NCBI GenBank assembly: GCA_028564705.1
Contig: JAPXFQ010001302.1
Location: forward strand, 744,001-808,000
Direction of reading: 5' to 3'
Length of the DNA: 64,000 bases
DNA from: Apricaphanius iberus
Lineage: Eukaryota > Chordata > Actinopteri > Cyprinodontiformes > Aphaniidae
Under the pieces are notes generated by a model, which was given only the letters and a program-made list of their open reading frames with translations, searched no databases and was not told where the DNA came from. Below, piece after piece: positions 22,882 through 63,000 of the stretch (positions within the stretch are counted from its first letter, which is position 1; each line of letters starts with the position of its first letter). The position numbers and the translations under genes are program-made.

Positions 22882-23258
22882 GTAAAAGTCTGTTTTTTAA
22901 GGCTTTTTTTGTTGTTGGTGGTTAGGAAATTAAATGTTTATTAAGTTATATCTGTATTTATAATTAGACTGAGGTCACTTTGATCAAGAGAGTTTAAATA
23001 TATTTATGGTTGTTTCCACATTGGCTGGTCCACGTAGGCATTTTACTTTGATTTGGAGAGTCTGCTCTTCTTTGTAGAAAGACAGCGGTATTTATACGTA
23101 TGTAATATCCCAGTTGCTCACCTTTTCAACATTTTCATCATCATTATTAATATTATTTGTAGTAGTAATATTCCAGTCCATTGTTACTAAGCTATTTTCC
23201 CGATTGATCGATAAGGAACTAACTGTGTTTCTCTCCTGTAGTCTCAACTTTCTCTGTG

Positions 23259-50894
<27,636 letters not shown>

Positions 50895-51560
50895 GGACTA
50901 GATCCTGGCTTTGAGGGATGGGGATTTTGGAGGCCGTGGGATCCTGCCCATATGGAAATGGACAGTATCAAGGAAAATAACTTGATTGGTACATGATACC
51001 TACATAGTATGTGAGAAAAAGAAGTCTTGAGAGAGTAGATGGGGTGGGGGGCTGGGGTCGATATGATCAATGTCCTCAGTTTCTTGATTTCTAAATGGGT
51101 CCAAAACATAAAAGACCTGTGGTTACTACTTTTACCGGCTATGTAAGATCATGTAATTGTCAATTTTGTGATCTGAATTTAATGTAAAAATTCTGGAATG
51201 TTCAATTATACTTGTTTGTTTCTTCTAATGTTGCATGGTTGTTTCTTTCTTTAAACCACAAAATAAGAATTTGTTCCAAAATTTAATTAGGATGGATGTT
51301 AACTAACTTTGTCCTTGGCTCACAGCAGTATAAACTAAACACAAAAAGTTCTTTTTTTTATGGGGGGGGTCTGAATCCAGATCTCTGCCAAGAACGTGTT
51401 CCGGATCCAACCCAGCATGAAGTCACTTGTTCCTAGTCTCACTTGGATAATGTAATAATTTCAGTTAATCTTTTTGTAGCTTTTTTGCCACGTGCCACAT
51501 AATTTTGCCATTTTTAATTGAAAAAAGAGCCATTTTAAATAAACAAGTCAGTAAAATGGC
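50895..51560 (+). other. ssr2: ssr2 3'UTR with candidate AATAAA at 51538
   Basis: Sequence after the stop is unique-looking and AT-rich. The first canonical AATAAA I see is 51538-51543, so the mRNA end may be near 51560. No transcript evidence is available. Confidence 0.35.
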
Positions 51561-52439
51561 ATTTAATTCTGTTACAGAACAAGACACTGAATCAAAATTT
51601 TAACTGTATTGGTGTACATACAGCCATTTATGGTAACGATTAGAATGATCAGCTGAAATTTTACCAGCTTTACAATGGAAATTCTAGTAAGTCTAGTCTG
51701 CTTATCAACTGCAAAAAGGAGAATATAGTGCTCTGCACATCAGGTAAGTAGAGTTGCATTGTGCTGTGTTTAAATTAATGAGCAGAACATTTAATTAGGT
51801 TTGACTTTTCTTTTCAAAGTCTGAATTTTACGTTAGAATAACTATGAAAAAATAGCTAAGATTTTTTTCTAATTAACCATGTACTGGATGCTGCTGCAGT
51901 TTTATATTTTTACTCTTGGAGGCACTGTTTCTTTTTAACTTGCTATCAAAGAGGATTGTTGCACAGCACAATCATCACCATTTCACAGTTTGCATAAATA
52001 TGGTAAACCACAAGTTTGCCTTGTTTATGTTAATGTTTGCACCAGTTATGTTTAACCGTTTAACTTATACTGTTCAGAAACAAGGTCTGTCATAAGGTAG
52101 AAAACTGTTTGGTGCAGTCATCTGGTGGGTAACTGCTGGAACCCTCTTATACATATGTGCATCTCCATATAACTGGTGGGTATGGAAAAAGTACCATTCA
52201 CACAAATGGACTGAACTTGTATAGTGTTGTCCCAGTCAAAGAGTAGACCAGAACTTAAAGTTGAAATGAGAGTAAATAATGCAAAATCGGAGAGAAGGGG
52301 GAGAATGTAGCCGATCAAGGAAAAGTTGTCATTTGTTGTTTTTCAATAGTCTGAGTATAGCAGCATAACTACAGAGATGGCTCATCATTGCCTAAGCCAC
52401 TATAAGCTTTATCTAAAAGTAATCTGAAATATCCCGTAT
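51561..52439. other. Intergenic, nothing recognised
   Basis: AT-rich without domains or paired repeats. Confidence 0.4.
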
Positions 52440-52740
52440 TAAGTTTTCATCAAAACCTCTTGCTGCAGCACTTTGGATCAGCTAAAGGCTTTTAACTATA
52501 TTTTGTCGACCTTCTGATGGTAAAGAATTCGCAGTAGTCCAGCCTTGAAGAAATAAATGCAGGAACTAGTTCTTTAACACTACTCTTGGACCTTTCTAGA
52601 AGTGACACTGAAAATCCCTCAAGGATCTTTTGTACTAGACCAATACTAAAACAACCAATACCCAGTTAATTAGACAGTTTGGGATTAAATGAATTGTCCA
52701 GTAGGTAAAGCTGAAATTCAACTCCCACCTTTGATTGTAA
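52440..52740 (-). mobile_element. L2-like LINE 3'UTR fragment (antisense)
   Basis: CTCTTGCTGCAGCACTTTGG and CGCAGTAGTCCAGCCTTGAA match the 3'UTR segments at 47815 and 775. Confidence 0.5.
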
Positions 52741-54364
52741 TAGGACTTCACCTACCTTCCTTACTGGGTGGAGCATGACTGTCAATGGATTTTATAGAAA
52801 AATATAAGCCGTTAAACAGGTTCAGGGTTGAGTGAAGCCTCGAGGCCCACGTAGTCCTGCCTCTCAAGGGACACAACTTCATGTCGGCACATGCTGAATG
52901 CAAGCAGGCAGGCAGTTCTGTATTTTGACATGCATTAACTCTGGGTAAAAATATTGGACAAGTACAAGAGTATGTTTTTAATGTTTGGAGATTATTAGAA
53001 ATCAAAGCTGTGGTGTTTGGTCCCAGCTTCTTCCACTCCGACACATACTGATTGTTGTATGAACATGTGATTGGATGTATGTGTAATGTACCTTAAGTAA
53101 ATAGCATGACTAGAAATAAAGGGAAACATTTTCAAAAGAAAATTCAAAGATGGCTCCTTGAGAACTGCAACAAAAAGCTGAATCTTATAATCAATTCTTC
53201 ATAACAACCATCGGACCTCACCTACATTCCATCTGGTTGGTTGGGATAACGGTCAGGAAGAAGCCGTTTCGCTCAGTCACAAAGGTACGTACATAAAGTT
53301 GTAGCTATGTACCTTATGCCTACTACTAATTGTGGTAGAGGATCTCACTCACAGTCTGCTCCAAGTCCTTCCACAAGAGATTCTTCCAAAAAGGGCTAAA
53401 AAGCCTTGTCCTTGTATTTACTGCAGTGAATATTTACGCATTTCTGTGTACCACACACTGAATTAACACCTGCAGTGTTCTGCTTGGACATAATCAAGCA
53501 TTCCAGTCGCCTGTTGAAGTCACTGATCCTGAGGCCAAAAAAACTGAGCTGAAAATAGTGAACTGCTGAAATTCAAATCAGATTTTTTTTTAAACTACTA
53601 AATATTCAAAGAATCTGAGCAAAGGGGTGCAAGAAGCTTGTTGGATAGTTTGACAGTGTGGGGTCTTGTCTCTGTGGCTCTGATTGATCATGTGCCCTGG
53701 GTGCTTGGCCATAGGAATATGGTTAGTACGCCTAATATCACCTGGGAGTCTGGGTCCTTAATAGTTGCCTCACCTTGCCACAGTAGGATAAGTCTGTCGC
53801 TTGACAAGCTACATAAAAACCTACTTATTAAAACGTGGAGATGTTTTAAACATTTTTCCTACCCCATCAAGTTCTACAGAAGACGGTTAAAGGCTTTTGA
53901 AAAGAGGTCTGTAATTTTTATCATGGGTATACCCTGGAGTGTGAAGTATACCAAATTACAATAAAAAAATGCTTCATTAGAAATTTTTTTTATTTGTCAA
54001 TAATTGAATGAAACTGGGGTTGACTTGCCATCAAAGTCTGGGTTGAAGTTAGGTCAATGAAGTAAGCAGTGTTGCTCTAATCTCAAGCGGAAACATGGTG
54101 GCACCTGATGCGTAGGAATTGCATGAAGTTGCTAATGGGCTGAAGAGTGATATTGTGATCCTGGCTGGATAATCGGAAGCGAGAGACATTCAAACCGGAT
54201 TTTGTAACTAGAAGAATTAATTTAATAGTGAAATTATTGATCTTCTAGGAGTCATTTACACATTTTTTAACAAACCGTTTAGCAGAGTGTAATTGCCACA
54301 TTGGAGGATGCTCTTCAGCACATTTCTGGTAACATCCCAACCCACAAACGAACTAGGCTTCTGA
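52741..54364. other. Intergenic, nothing recognised
   Basis: Frame 53638-53964 has no recognisable domain and no nearby promoter or splice support. Confidence 0.35.
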
Positions 54365-54365
54365 C

Positions 54366-54638
54366 GTGGAGTTATCAGCAGTTATCAAGCCAATACTAAA
54401 AAAGAACCTAGACAGCATTTTAATGCAAAACTACAGAACAATCTCTAATCTCCCATTTATCGGAAAAATTATTGAAAAAGCTGCGTTCCAACAGTTAAAC
54501 AGCTTCCTAATAAAGAACAACCGATTTGATATTTATCAGTCTGGTTTTTGTAGGTGTGGCACCCTTGTCTTTCAACAGTTAAGTAATCTAATCTTCTGTT
54601 TTATAAATATATTTGATAAATCTCAGTTATTCTTTTAA
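54366..54638 (+). pseudogene. L2/CR1-group LINE RT fragment
   Basis: AVIKPILKKNLDS, NYRTISNLPFIGKIIEKA and NNRFDIYQSGF are RT blocks 1-2a of L2-like LINEs. The fragment then loses frame and ends before the Gypsy LTR. Confidence 0.6.
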
Positions 54639-54736
54639 ACCTCACTTATTCTAGACACAAAGATCGGACAATACTTATTTCCTTCAGTAGGTGGCTGTAA
54701 TGGTCTAGCTGCGAGGAAGACTGGCTGATGCTTCCA

Positions 54737-54893
54737 AGGAGTTTATAGTAGAAGAAGCAAGCTAGCAGTGAGGAGCTCAGTCAGAGATCGTGTTTTGCAG
54801 AATTACTGCTCATCTGAAGCTCTGTTTTGTGTTACAGAAAATAAACACGTATGACACCGGAAATCAAGTTGTCATCATTCCGTGTATAACATA
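54737..54893 (+). repeat. Gypsy 5' LTR (conserved part)
   Basis: 157 bp matching 59407-59563 closely, including an AATAAA and a GTAACATA-like end. The outer limit may be about 8 bp further left. A TGG-starting primer site (TGGCAAGCCCAGCC) follows at 54897. Confidence 0.65.
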
Positions 54894-54954
54894 ATTTGGC
54901 AAGCCCAGCCAGGAGAGAAGAACCTTAACAACAGGATTTAAAGACAAGACAAAG

Positions 54955-55152
54955 ATGGAAGAACAAAAGGATGACCTCATCAGAGCCCTATGGACACTTG
55001 AGAAAACACAACTAATTGAGGTATGTCAGCGTTTAAAGTGTAGTGAACCGGTAGGTGAGGGATTCAAAGGACAGCCTCGACGTGCTTTAATTCGTCTAGC
55101 AGAAAACACCTTAGACGAGATCGAAAAGGATGAGGAATCTGACGTTTTCTAG
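54955..55152 (+). pseudogene. Gypsy gag N-terminus
   Basis: 65 residues starting MEEQKDDLIRALWTLEKTQL, a helical, charged N-terminus common to fish Gypsy gag. It stops at ESDVF; most of gag is then deleted until the zinc knuckle at 55531-55572 (C-x2-C-x4-H-x4-C; CYHCGHEGHLSHGC). Confidence 0.6.
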
Positions 55153-56062
55153 CAGTTCATAACTGATCTCCACCTATTTATTCAGTCCCTAATCCACCGC
55201 AGATGCCCTCTGGCCCCAGCTCTGCTGAAGGCCAGTTCGAGCGTGAAAATACCGTATTTTAAGCGCGACCAGTTCGGGTTGTACACGCTTCAAGGTGCGA
55301 ATGTGCACGCGAACAGCTAGGCGTGTGTCACGATTTATAGTCGCTCCTATCGCGTTCAATGTGGACACAGCGTTAGAACTGATGTCCTAGAAGTAAAAAA
55401 AAATGTTTACTGAGACTATGGAGGCAACAAAATTAAAGCCAAACATGTAGACTCGCCCAAACCATCTTCAAGATTTCCCAAAGGGTGCCAGTTCTGGAGA
55501 GAAGCTCAGGTTGGTGACACAAGAAGAAACTGTTACCACTGTGGCCACGAAGGCCATCTGTCTCACGGTTGCAGACAAAGTAGACTCACGCAGGGAAACG
55601 AGAGGAGGCTGCTGAGACAATAAAAAAATCTGCACCATTTTCTCAGTGTCAACAAACATGGCCAAGTCAATGTTAAAGATTTTACACACAAATCACAGTG
55701 GAAGTGTGGGGACAGTACTGTCGGGGAAGAGGGGAACATATCTAGCTGCTGGACAGATTACCACTGTGCATGTGCATGCACACATAGGTGCACAGTTTGT
55801 TGGACAGAACCTATTGTTTGTTCCAGAGGTACCGCTATGGTTGCCTGAGGGTGTAATCATCCAGGATGGGCTAGTCACCTGAATTAAGGGGAAGTCAGCA
55901 TACATTACCATCTCCATGGCAAACACCACCAAGCAGGATATTACCTTAGTGCCTTGAATCGTTCCGGGGTATCTAGAGGAGATAAAAGCATCTTATTCCC
56001 CCCTAACAGATTCCATGGAAAAACCCATACAAGCTGAGGGTCAGGACCAATGCTAGTCAAGC

Positions 56063-56778
56063 ATGAGAGTGAATGAAATGACCACCAGCCCACTGCACCA
56101 TCACAAGCCATGTCAATGGGATCCCCCAGTGAACATATACCACCTCAGTGGTGACCAGCAACAGGGTGTGAGAGAATTGTTAAGAGAGGAATGCCATGCG
56201 TTCTCATTTGATGACAAGGATGTTGGATTTATACCAAGCTTAAACATGCACATCACCCTTCATGATACAACACCTTTGCGGAAAACATACGTATCGGTAC
56301 CAAAACCTATTCATCAGGAAGTGAAGGTGTATCTTCAAGATCTTTTGAACCGTGGGTGGATCTCCGTATTCCCTTTGTTTTGAGTTTGGCACCTGCTTAG
56401 TTCCAGAGGAGTATGGAGGACTATCTGAGGGGCCTTTGTGATGTTATCTGCCAGCCATACTTGGACGACAACCTTGTACACTCTGCATCCTTTGACAGTT
56501 ATGTGGACCACCTCCGTGCTGTCCTGCAGCGCTACCAAAAACATGGCGTGAAACTCAGCCCGCACAAATGTGATGTTTTCAAGAGGAAAATCAGGTTCCT
56601 GGGTCGGATGGTCACAGAGGAGGGATATACCATGGACCCAGCTGATATTGCTCCTGTACAAGCTCTGAAAAACAAACCACCAACAACAATTGGGGAACTG
56701 AGCAGAGTTTTGGGATTCCTATCATATTACAGAGCCTACATTCCCAACTTTTCCTGCCTGGCAAAGCTTCTATATTAG
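56063..56778 (+). pseudogene. Gypsy reverse transcriptase, internally deleted
   Basis: Pre-RT and first RT helix (VPKPIHQEVKVYLQDLLNRG) end near 56360. Then a deletion removes the central RT blocks with the first catalytic Asp. LAPA and FQRSMEDYL remain, split by a stop near 56390, with the YLDD catalytic box at 56458-56469. VKLSPHKCDVF and RFLGRMVTEEG (thumb) follow. Confidence 0.7.
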
Positions 56779-56840
56779 CTGCTGACCCTGCCAACGGAGA
56801 AATCACCACAGTCTCACCACAGTCTGTTTCAAACTCCAAG

Positions 56841-57941
56841 GTGAAGAAATTGAGTGGGAAACCCAGGGGAAGACCACCTCCCAACACACCCATCATTTGG
56901 ATGGAGAGTCATCAGGATGCCTTAAACAAGCTGACAGACTGCCTTTCAGAGCCACCTGTTTTAGGTTATCCGGATTTTGCAGAACCGTTCATTCTCCACT
57001 GTGACGCTTCACAAGAGGGTTTGGGAGGTGTGTTATACCAGACACAAGCAGGAAAAATGTGGGTAATTGCATATGGCTCACGAACATTAACACCTGAAAA
57101 AAATTACCATATGCACTCTGGCAAACTTGAGTTTCTCGCCCTAAAGTGGTCAATATGCGAGCGAGCCCGGGATTACCTGTATTACGCCCCACATTTTGTT
57201 CTCTATACAGATAATAATCCCTTGATTTATGTCCTAACAACAGCAAGGTTAAATGCAACAGGACATCGTTGGGTTGGTGAACTTGCCGACTTTAATTTCA
57301 CAATCAGATATCGGCCAGGAAAGAAAAATGGAGATGCAGATGGCTTGCCCAGGCTACCCGTTGACATCAACCAATATATGGCACAGTGCACAGAAGAGGC
57401 AACTCAGGATGTGGTCAGAGCTGCTGTGGAGAGTGTAAGTCTGCAGAAGACAGTGTGGTTCGATGGAATCACCCTATTAAAGCAGGACACATCCTTACTT
57501 TCCGACGGAAAGTGTCTATCACAGAAAGACATCAGACAGAGCCAGGAGAGGGATGCTGCAATTGGCCGTCTCCTCCAATACAAAGCAAGGGACTACTTAG
57601 CAAGAGGTTCCGCTTTGAAGACTGAACCAGCTGCCATCAAAATACTTCTGAGACATTGTAATAGACTTTTTGTAAATGATGATGGGGTCCTCTACAGAAG
57701 AGCGAATGGTGGAGAACAACTTGTCCTTCACAAAGAAAATCATAACACAGTATTCACAGAACTGCACAGAAATATGGGACATTTTGGAGCTGAACAAACC
57801 TTGGTGCTAATAACCATATTTTATTGGCACCACGTGCAAACTGATGTGGAACAGTTTGTGATGCATGTGTGTGAGTGCCTGAAGAGGAAAAAGCCAAACC
57901 GACCTATCAGAGCTCCACTGACCACCATAACTACTACTTAA
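56841..57941 (+). pseudogene. Gypsy RNase H and integrase N-terminus
   Basis: 366 open residues. RNase H runs from about residue 48: LHCDASQEGLGGVLYQ (catalytic Asp), YHMHSGKLEFLALKW (Glu), LYTDNNPLIYVL (Asp) and VGELADFNFTIRYRPGKKN. After a spacer comes the integrase zinc-binding start, HRNMGHFGAEQT ... CECLKRKKP. The catalytic core continues after a stop at 57939 in another frame. This is the best-kept segment of the element. Confidence 0.75.
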
Positions 57942-58351
57942 CCCTTTGAGTTGGTATCCAGAGACTTTCTGCATCTTGAAACCTGCAAGCATGGTTATGA
58001 ATATATCTTAGTCGGGATGGACCACTCACACGCTTTGCACAGGCGTATGCAACCAGAAACAAGTCAGCAAAAACTGTGGTGGACAAGGTCTTCAATCAGT
58101 TTGCTTTAAACTTTGGATTCCCCACAAGAATCCACCATGACATGGGCAAAGAGTTTGAGTGTCAGATGTTTTCTCAGTTACAAAACGTCTGTGGTCTGCA
58201 AGGTTCACATATGACCCCATACCATCCTCAGGGCAACGGACAAGTGGAGCGACTGAAGGAGTCACTAGCTAAAGTGGTGCACGCTTATAACGGCACACGA
58301 AGCGAGGCCACAGGGTTTTCTCCTTATTATCTACTGTTTGGGTGTACTCGT
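57942..58351 (+). pseudogene. Gypsy integrase core
   Basis: ILVGMDHS (first Asp) is followed by a frameshift. FGFPTRIHHDMGKEFE (second Asp) and HPQGNGQVERLKESL (Glu) are in the frame at 58076-58438. The frame breaks at the MITE, after YYLLFG. Confidence 0.65.
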
Positions 58352-59004
58352 GGGTGTTTCTTAATGTCAAGGCGCCTCGCCTACCCAGGCACTGTACTTC
58401 CTTGTTCAAAAAAGCGGTTTGGAACAGACTTGCCTTAAGTGACCGAGGCTGCCGGCTTACGTCCTCTGTTTACGTCCCGCCCATAGTAGTAGCATTGTAG
58501 CGTAGTAATATTACTTCGACAATGGAATTGGAAATGTATAATGAGAGTTTTACTTTTTTTTGTGTATATATCAGTTAAATCAAATGTGCAAACCAATTAG
58601 TATCTGGTAGCCACCGAAGCGGCAACTACTAAGCAACTAACCATCCATATATAACTGCTTTGGATCTAAAAAAGAATAATAATTATAATAACATTTTAGA
58701 TATAAACATTTTAGATATGTGCGATGGTAAAAATTAGTTGAATTACATTTAAAATAGAAATTTACCCCCGAAGTAGCTGCTGCCGGCTCCTACCGTGCTG
58801 TATTCTGGGAAATTTTTGACCGAGATAAGCCGTCAAGGCACGTCTCATGTATCCTTGGTTAGTTAGCTAAGCGGCTAACAAACTTAGGACAGATTCCTCG
58901 GTAGAATATGAACATTGGAAGGCGCCTTGGCGGTCCCTGATGATGCATCTCCTAGGCAACCTGGGCGGGACCAAGGCGAGTTTCCTGGGCATTGAGAAAC
59001 ACCC
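58352..59004. mobile_element. GGGTGTTT-ended MITE, copy 3 (longest)
   Basis: 653 bp, ends GGGTGTTTCTTAATGTC and GGGCATTGAGAAACACCC. CGT is duplicated (58349-58351 and 59005-59007). GGCGCC motifs occur near both ends. No transposase. Confidence 0.75.
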
Positions 59005-59005
59005 C

Positions 59006-59053
59006 GTGTTTTGCAAAATTACTACTCATCTGAAGCTCTGTTTTGTGTTACAG
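59006..59053 (+). repeat. Extra partial LTR copy
   Basis: GTGTTTTGCAAAATTACTAC then CATCTGAAGCTCTGTTTTGT match inner LTR positions 54790-54838 and 59457-59509. It then diverges after GTTACAG into GTGAGG rather than AAAATAAACACG. Confidence 0.6.
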
Positions 59054-59406
59054 GTGAGGTTAAAAACACAAACTGTTTAATATGCTCTGTGGTGTTGTAT
59101 GGGGCTGTGTTTTATCTTTTAAAGTTAGAGCAAAGTTGCCGAATTTATGGCGTTTCTCAAGTAAGTTTGGTTAGCCTCTGAAGCTAAGTGGCTCAAAGTA
59201 GCAGGGCGGTGATGTCACGTCAGTATTATTACGGCACTATGGTGTGTTCTATATTGTTGATTATTGTATAATGTTATATCTGGTGTCTGAAATTATACTC
59301 AAAAACTGTGTTTTGCTCATTAGAGAAGACAATTTATTTTCTAATGTCGGACTTTATATCTGTGTTGCAAACTGCTGATATATTGGTAGCTGAGCTGTAG
59401 TGAAAG

Positions 59407-59563
59407 AGGAGTTTATAGTAGCAGAAGCAAGCTAGCAGTGAGGAGCTCAGTCAGAGAATGTATTTTGCAGAATTACTGCTAATCTGAAGCTCTGTTTTGT
59501 GTTACAGAAAATAAACACGTATGACACCGGAAATCAAGTTGTCATCATTCCGTGTGTAACATA
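59407..59563 (+). repeat. Gypsy 3' LTR (conserved part)
   Basis: Same length as the left copy and nearly identical, suggesting a relatively recent insertion despite the internal deletions. Confidence 0.65.
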
Positions 59564-60469
59564 GGCACCACAGCACGGAGAATGCCTTTGTAAATGTTTC
59601 AATGTTATCCGTACAAATACTGACTGTGGTAAAACCACAGTATTGTATTAGACCTCAGTGCACCATTTCACACTGTGGATCATGATTAGGGCCCGGCCAA
59701 TATGGAGGTCATGGATAATATCGGCTTTTGGTAAAATAAATGCCGCTAATTTAATTGTTTTATTTATTTTTTTGAGAGGCAGTGGATTTGATTGGTTTTC
59801 GATTTTCTTGCATCCAAGAAAATACTTGTGAGATCTACTAAGAACCCCAAAATATTGATAAAATGTTGCACGACATACAAGAAACAATAACTTTTTTTTA
59901 TTCACATATGTAATAGTTCTACAGTAATAGTAATAGTTTTTATGTTACAGTAAAATATGTGATTTTTCTTCTATGGCTTCCTCCTCCTGTGATCAGGTGA
60001 CACCAAATCAGTTTGAAATATCTTACTACATCTAAAGAACCAGAAACAATTGATTTCACATTTGAATGAATAGAATATTTTATATTAATATTTTTTAGTT
60101 CCGGTTTTCCTTCAACAGTCTCCAAGTCATACGACCAGGTGACACCAAATCAGTATTTAAACATTCTTGCTGCAACCAACTGGACAGTGCTGTTTACTGT
60201 GCAATATTACAGATACAGAGATTGGAACAACTTAATGGACAGCTTTTCCTTTGTTTCCTATTTTCCACATTTTTCTGTCTTAGTTTTAATGAAAAGTGTG
60301 AGTGATTATGTATGATTATGTATTATGTATGTACATATTGTACATTATTTTTCTGAATACAGCTTATCTTATTGAGTCACATTCGAATACCAAATGTAAA
60401 ATACTGTATATGGTATTTTTTTATCCGTCTATCGGTTATAAAAATATCTGATGGTACAAATATAAAACG
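59564..60469. other. Intergenic with a GGGCCCGGCCAATATGG MITE end
   Basis: At 59688 there is an AGGGCCCGGCCAATATGG end resembling the 41511 hAT family. No partner end is found; the rest is AT-rich. Confidence 0.35.
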
Positions 60470-60627
60470 TAACTACGTTATAGAACACAAACTTATTCCA
60501 CAGTTACTTTACTTAGTAACTAATTACTTTTACAGTGTAGTAACTGAGTTGCTAACTCAATTATTTTTTGTAAAAGGTAATTTGTAACTATAACTACTTA
60601 CTTTATTAATGTAAGATGCCCAACACT
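60470..60627. repeat. hAT MITE end related to 38586
   Basis: GTAACT/TTACTT-rich stretch ending GATGCCCAACACTG, the inverse of CAGTGTTGGG. Left end missing. Confidence 0.5.
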
Positions 60628-61240
60628 GCTGACCAGGCCAGAAATGTAGGTGTTATAATGGACCTGAACCTCTAAGGTCACATAAAGGCAATGACAAGGT
60701 CAGCCTTTTATTACCTGAGGAACATTTCTACAATCAAAGGACTAATGACGCAAGGAGACCTAGAAAAACTCATCCATGCATTTATCTCTAGCCACATTGA
60801 TTATTGTAACAGTATTTTCACAGGTCTGCCTAAAAAAAAATAATTAGACAACTGCAACTAATCCAAAACGCTGCTGCTCGTGTTCTCTCTAGGAAAGTAG
60901 AACACATCACCCCAGTTCTAAAGTCCCTACACTGGCTCCCTGTGGCTCAGAAAATAGACTTAAAAGTGCTTTTATTAGTCTATAAATCATTAAATGGGTT
61001 AGCACCAGAGTACATTAGAGATCTGCTATCGAGATAAAAACCTTCCAGATCACTCAGGTCCTCCAGCTCTAGTTTACTGATCATCCCTAGAACCAGAACG
61101 AAGCAGCTTTCAGTTTCTATGCTCCTCACATCTGGAACAAACTGGTAGATGAATGCAAAACTGCAGTGACGTTGAACTCTTTTAAAATCTAGAATAAAAA
61201 CATACGTATTTAGACATGCTTATGTGTAACTGATGCTATT
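60628..61240 (+). pseudogene. L2-like LINE RT C-terminal remnant
   Basis: NVGVIMDLNL, FYYLRNISTI, DLEKLIHAFISSHIDYCNSI and TGLPKK, then (shifted) LQLIQNAAARVLS, HITPVLKSLHWLPV and LVYKSLNGLAPEYI. Several stops and shifts. Confidence 0.65.
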
Positions 61241-61362
61241 ATTTCCAATACTATTATTGAATGTTTTTATCCTAAATTCCTGTTTAAATCAATTGCTATT
61301 GTTTGTTTTATAGTGAGTGCTACTGCTTCTAATGATTTCAGACACATTGCTTTTAAACCCAT

Positions 61363-61500
61363 ATTATGGAGCGGGTCCTTGTCAACCACATGAGTAAATC
61401 GGTAGCTGGAATGCTAGACCCACTCCAATTTGCATAAAAGAGGTACTGGAGATGCTGTTGTGCAGTGCTGACTCTGCCAGGAGCAGTTATAAAGCACTAG
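61363..61500 (+). pseudogene. LINE RT scrap
   Basis: MERVLVNHMSKSVAGMLDPL then QFAYKRGTGDAV is the RT block around the second helix. It is short and isolated. Confidence 0.5.
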
Positions 61501-61837
61501 AGTCCAACAAGCTTTGCTAGAATACTATTTTTTTCCACTTTTAAATGAATGAAATCCCACATTCTTTTAAAGAAGCTCATTGATTTTAAAGTTACTGTAA
61601 TTCCAGCCTGATTCTTTGGATAAGGGACCTTTTACCTTGTTCTCTGCTGAGGGTTTGCAGCATTGGGTCACGTTAACCGAATATTTGCCGTATTTGACCG
61701 TTGTTTTTTTTAATGGTGATGGAAAAATCTGAAAGCTTTCCGTAATATTTACATATTAGTAATCACACCTCCCTCTGACTGCGTTAAGTAATGCATAGAT
61801 TTTTTTCCAACTCTATGCACGTCCACTCCAGGTAAAT

Positions 61838-61950
61838 AAATTCCATCCATTATTTATTCAGCTTCTCCTTGGAAGGTCGCGGGGGTCTGGTGCATATCGC
61901 CAGTGGTTAACAGACGTGGTACACACGGAACAGGTCGCCAGTCCATCCAT
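61838..61950 (+). repeat. Dispersed teleost repeat (GGTCGCGGGGG / ACAGGTCGCCAGTCCATC)
   Basis: CCATCCATTATTTATTCAGC, GGTCGCGGGGGTCTGG and AACAGGTCGCCAGTCCATCC are parts of a unit found throughout teleost genomes. Confidence 0.45.
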
Positions 61951-62224
61951 CCTCCAAAGAGCCCGATGTGTGCCAAACACAGGTGTTGTGCGGCGCCTTC
62001 TGTTGCTTCAACTGCAGGCCTACCTCCAGCAGTTTACGGGTCTGGAAACTGCTTGTTCTGAGTCTTCGACTTCTGGTCGCTACAATAGGAGAAATGTTTC
62101 CTCAAGTTAAAACCTTTGGTCTGAAGTGATTAATTAATTGTTGTAATTTGTAGTGGGAGCAAATCGCGGATTCTGCCTACAGATCAGCAATTAAATCCTC
62201 ATGGGGGGTAATATATTCTGTTCG

Positions 62225-62273
62225 GTGTCCTGCTTTAATAGGGTGATTCCATCGAACCACACTGTCTTCTGCA
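62225..62273 (-). repeat. 49-bp exact Gypsy fragment
   Basis: Reverse complement of 57442-57490, part of the Gypsy RNase H-integrase spacer, with no mismatch in 49 bp. No more of the element lies beside it. Confidence 0.7.
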
Positions 62274-62529
62274 AAAATCCAGTAATTTCTGCAACAACAG
62301 GAAAACAAAAGTGAGTATTTTCATTCCATCAGTTCCTAATCAGGTATTTTTATCATAAGTGTAAGCGTTCATTTTCTTTTCTACGTCTAGTTCTTTTGTA
62401 AGGTTAACTGGATTTTATTGACCTTGACGGTCAAAATAACACAGAAAAAAACGCTAGCATAACCTCTGACTTGCAGAATTAATGAATTTTGAATCAATAA
62501 CCAAAATGTTATGTTAATTGACAACATGC

Positions 62530-63000
62530 TGACAACATGGCCTTGGTTGGACTAATGGAAGACCAAGACTCTATGGGTGAAGCAGTGTTTTTATCTCATA
62601 TTAAGGCTCTGGAGTCACGCCGTAGTTGGAGCAAGTTAGGTATTATGTTGCCAAGACAAAGTAGCTCATTTTATCTTTGAAACAAGATTTTAAAGTGGAA
62701 CCAGTTTTACTTGCCAATCAACCTGTTGAAACTGTTCAGAATGCTCGCAGAGAACTTTTAAGGCAACTCACAAGTCTAGGGGTAAGTCAGCAAATTTCAG
62801 ACCTTGTGTATAAAGCAACTGTTGAGAGTGTTTTGACTTTATATATTCCAGCCTGGTTTGGACATTACTCATAAGAATTGTTTATTCGCGAAAATCTCCC
62901 AACTGGCTGCTGAAAGGACAATGAACATTGCAAGGAACATTGTAGCAGACAGCAGCCACCCACTTTTTGCCAGTTTGAAGCCCTGAGCTAATGTTACAGG
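62530..63000 (+). pseudogene. LINE RT C-terminal remnant
   Basis: Frame 62677-62874 (ARRELLRQLTSLGVSQQI, LVYKATVESVLTLYIPAWFG) and then NIVADSSHPLF are the conserved end of a fish LINE ORF2. No catalytic blocks remain. Confidence 0.5.

Larger units (their letters stand above)
54737..59563 (+). mobile_element. Gypsy LTR retrotransposon, decayed
   Basis: Order: LTR, primer site, gag, CCHC knuckle, RT, RNase H, integrase, LTR, the Ty3/Gypsy order. RT is internally deleted, frames are broken, and a GGGTGTTT MITE splits the integrase 3' region at 58352-59004. No env is visible. Confidence 0.75.

Noticed and set aside
53638..53964. 108-residue plus-strand frame
   Set aside because: No domain, no splice or promoter support and no repeat match; likely chance.
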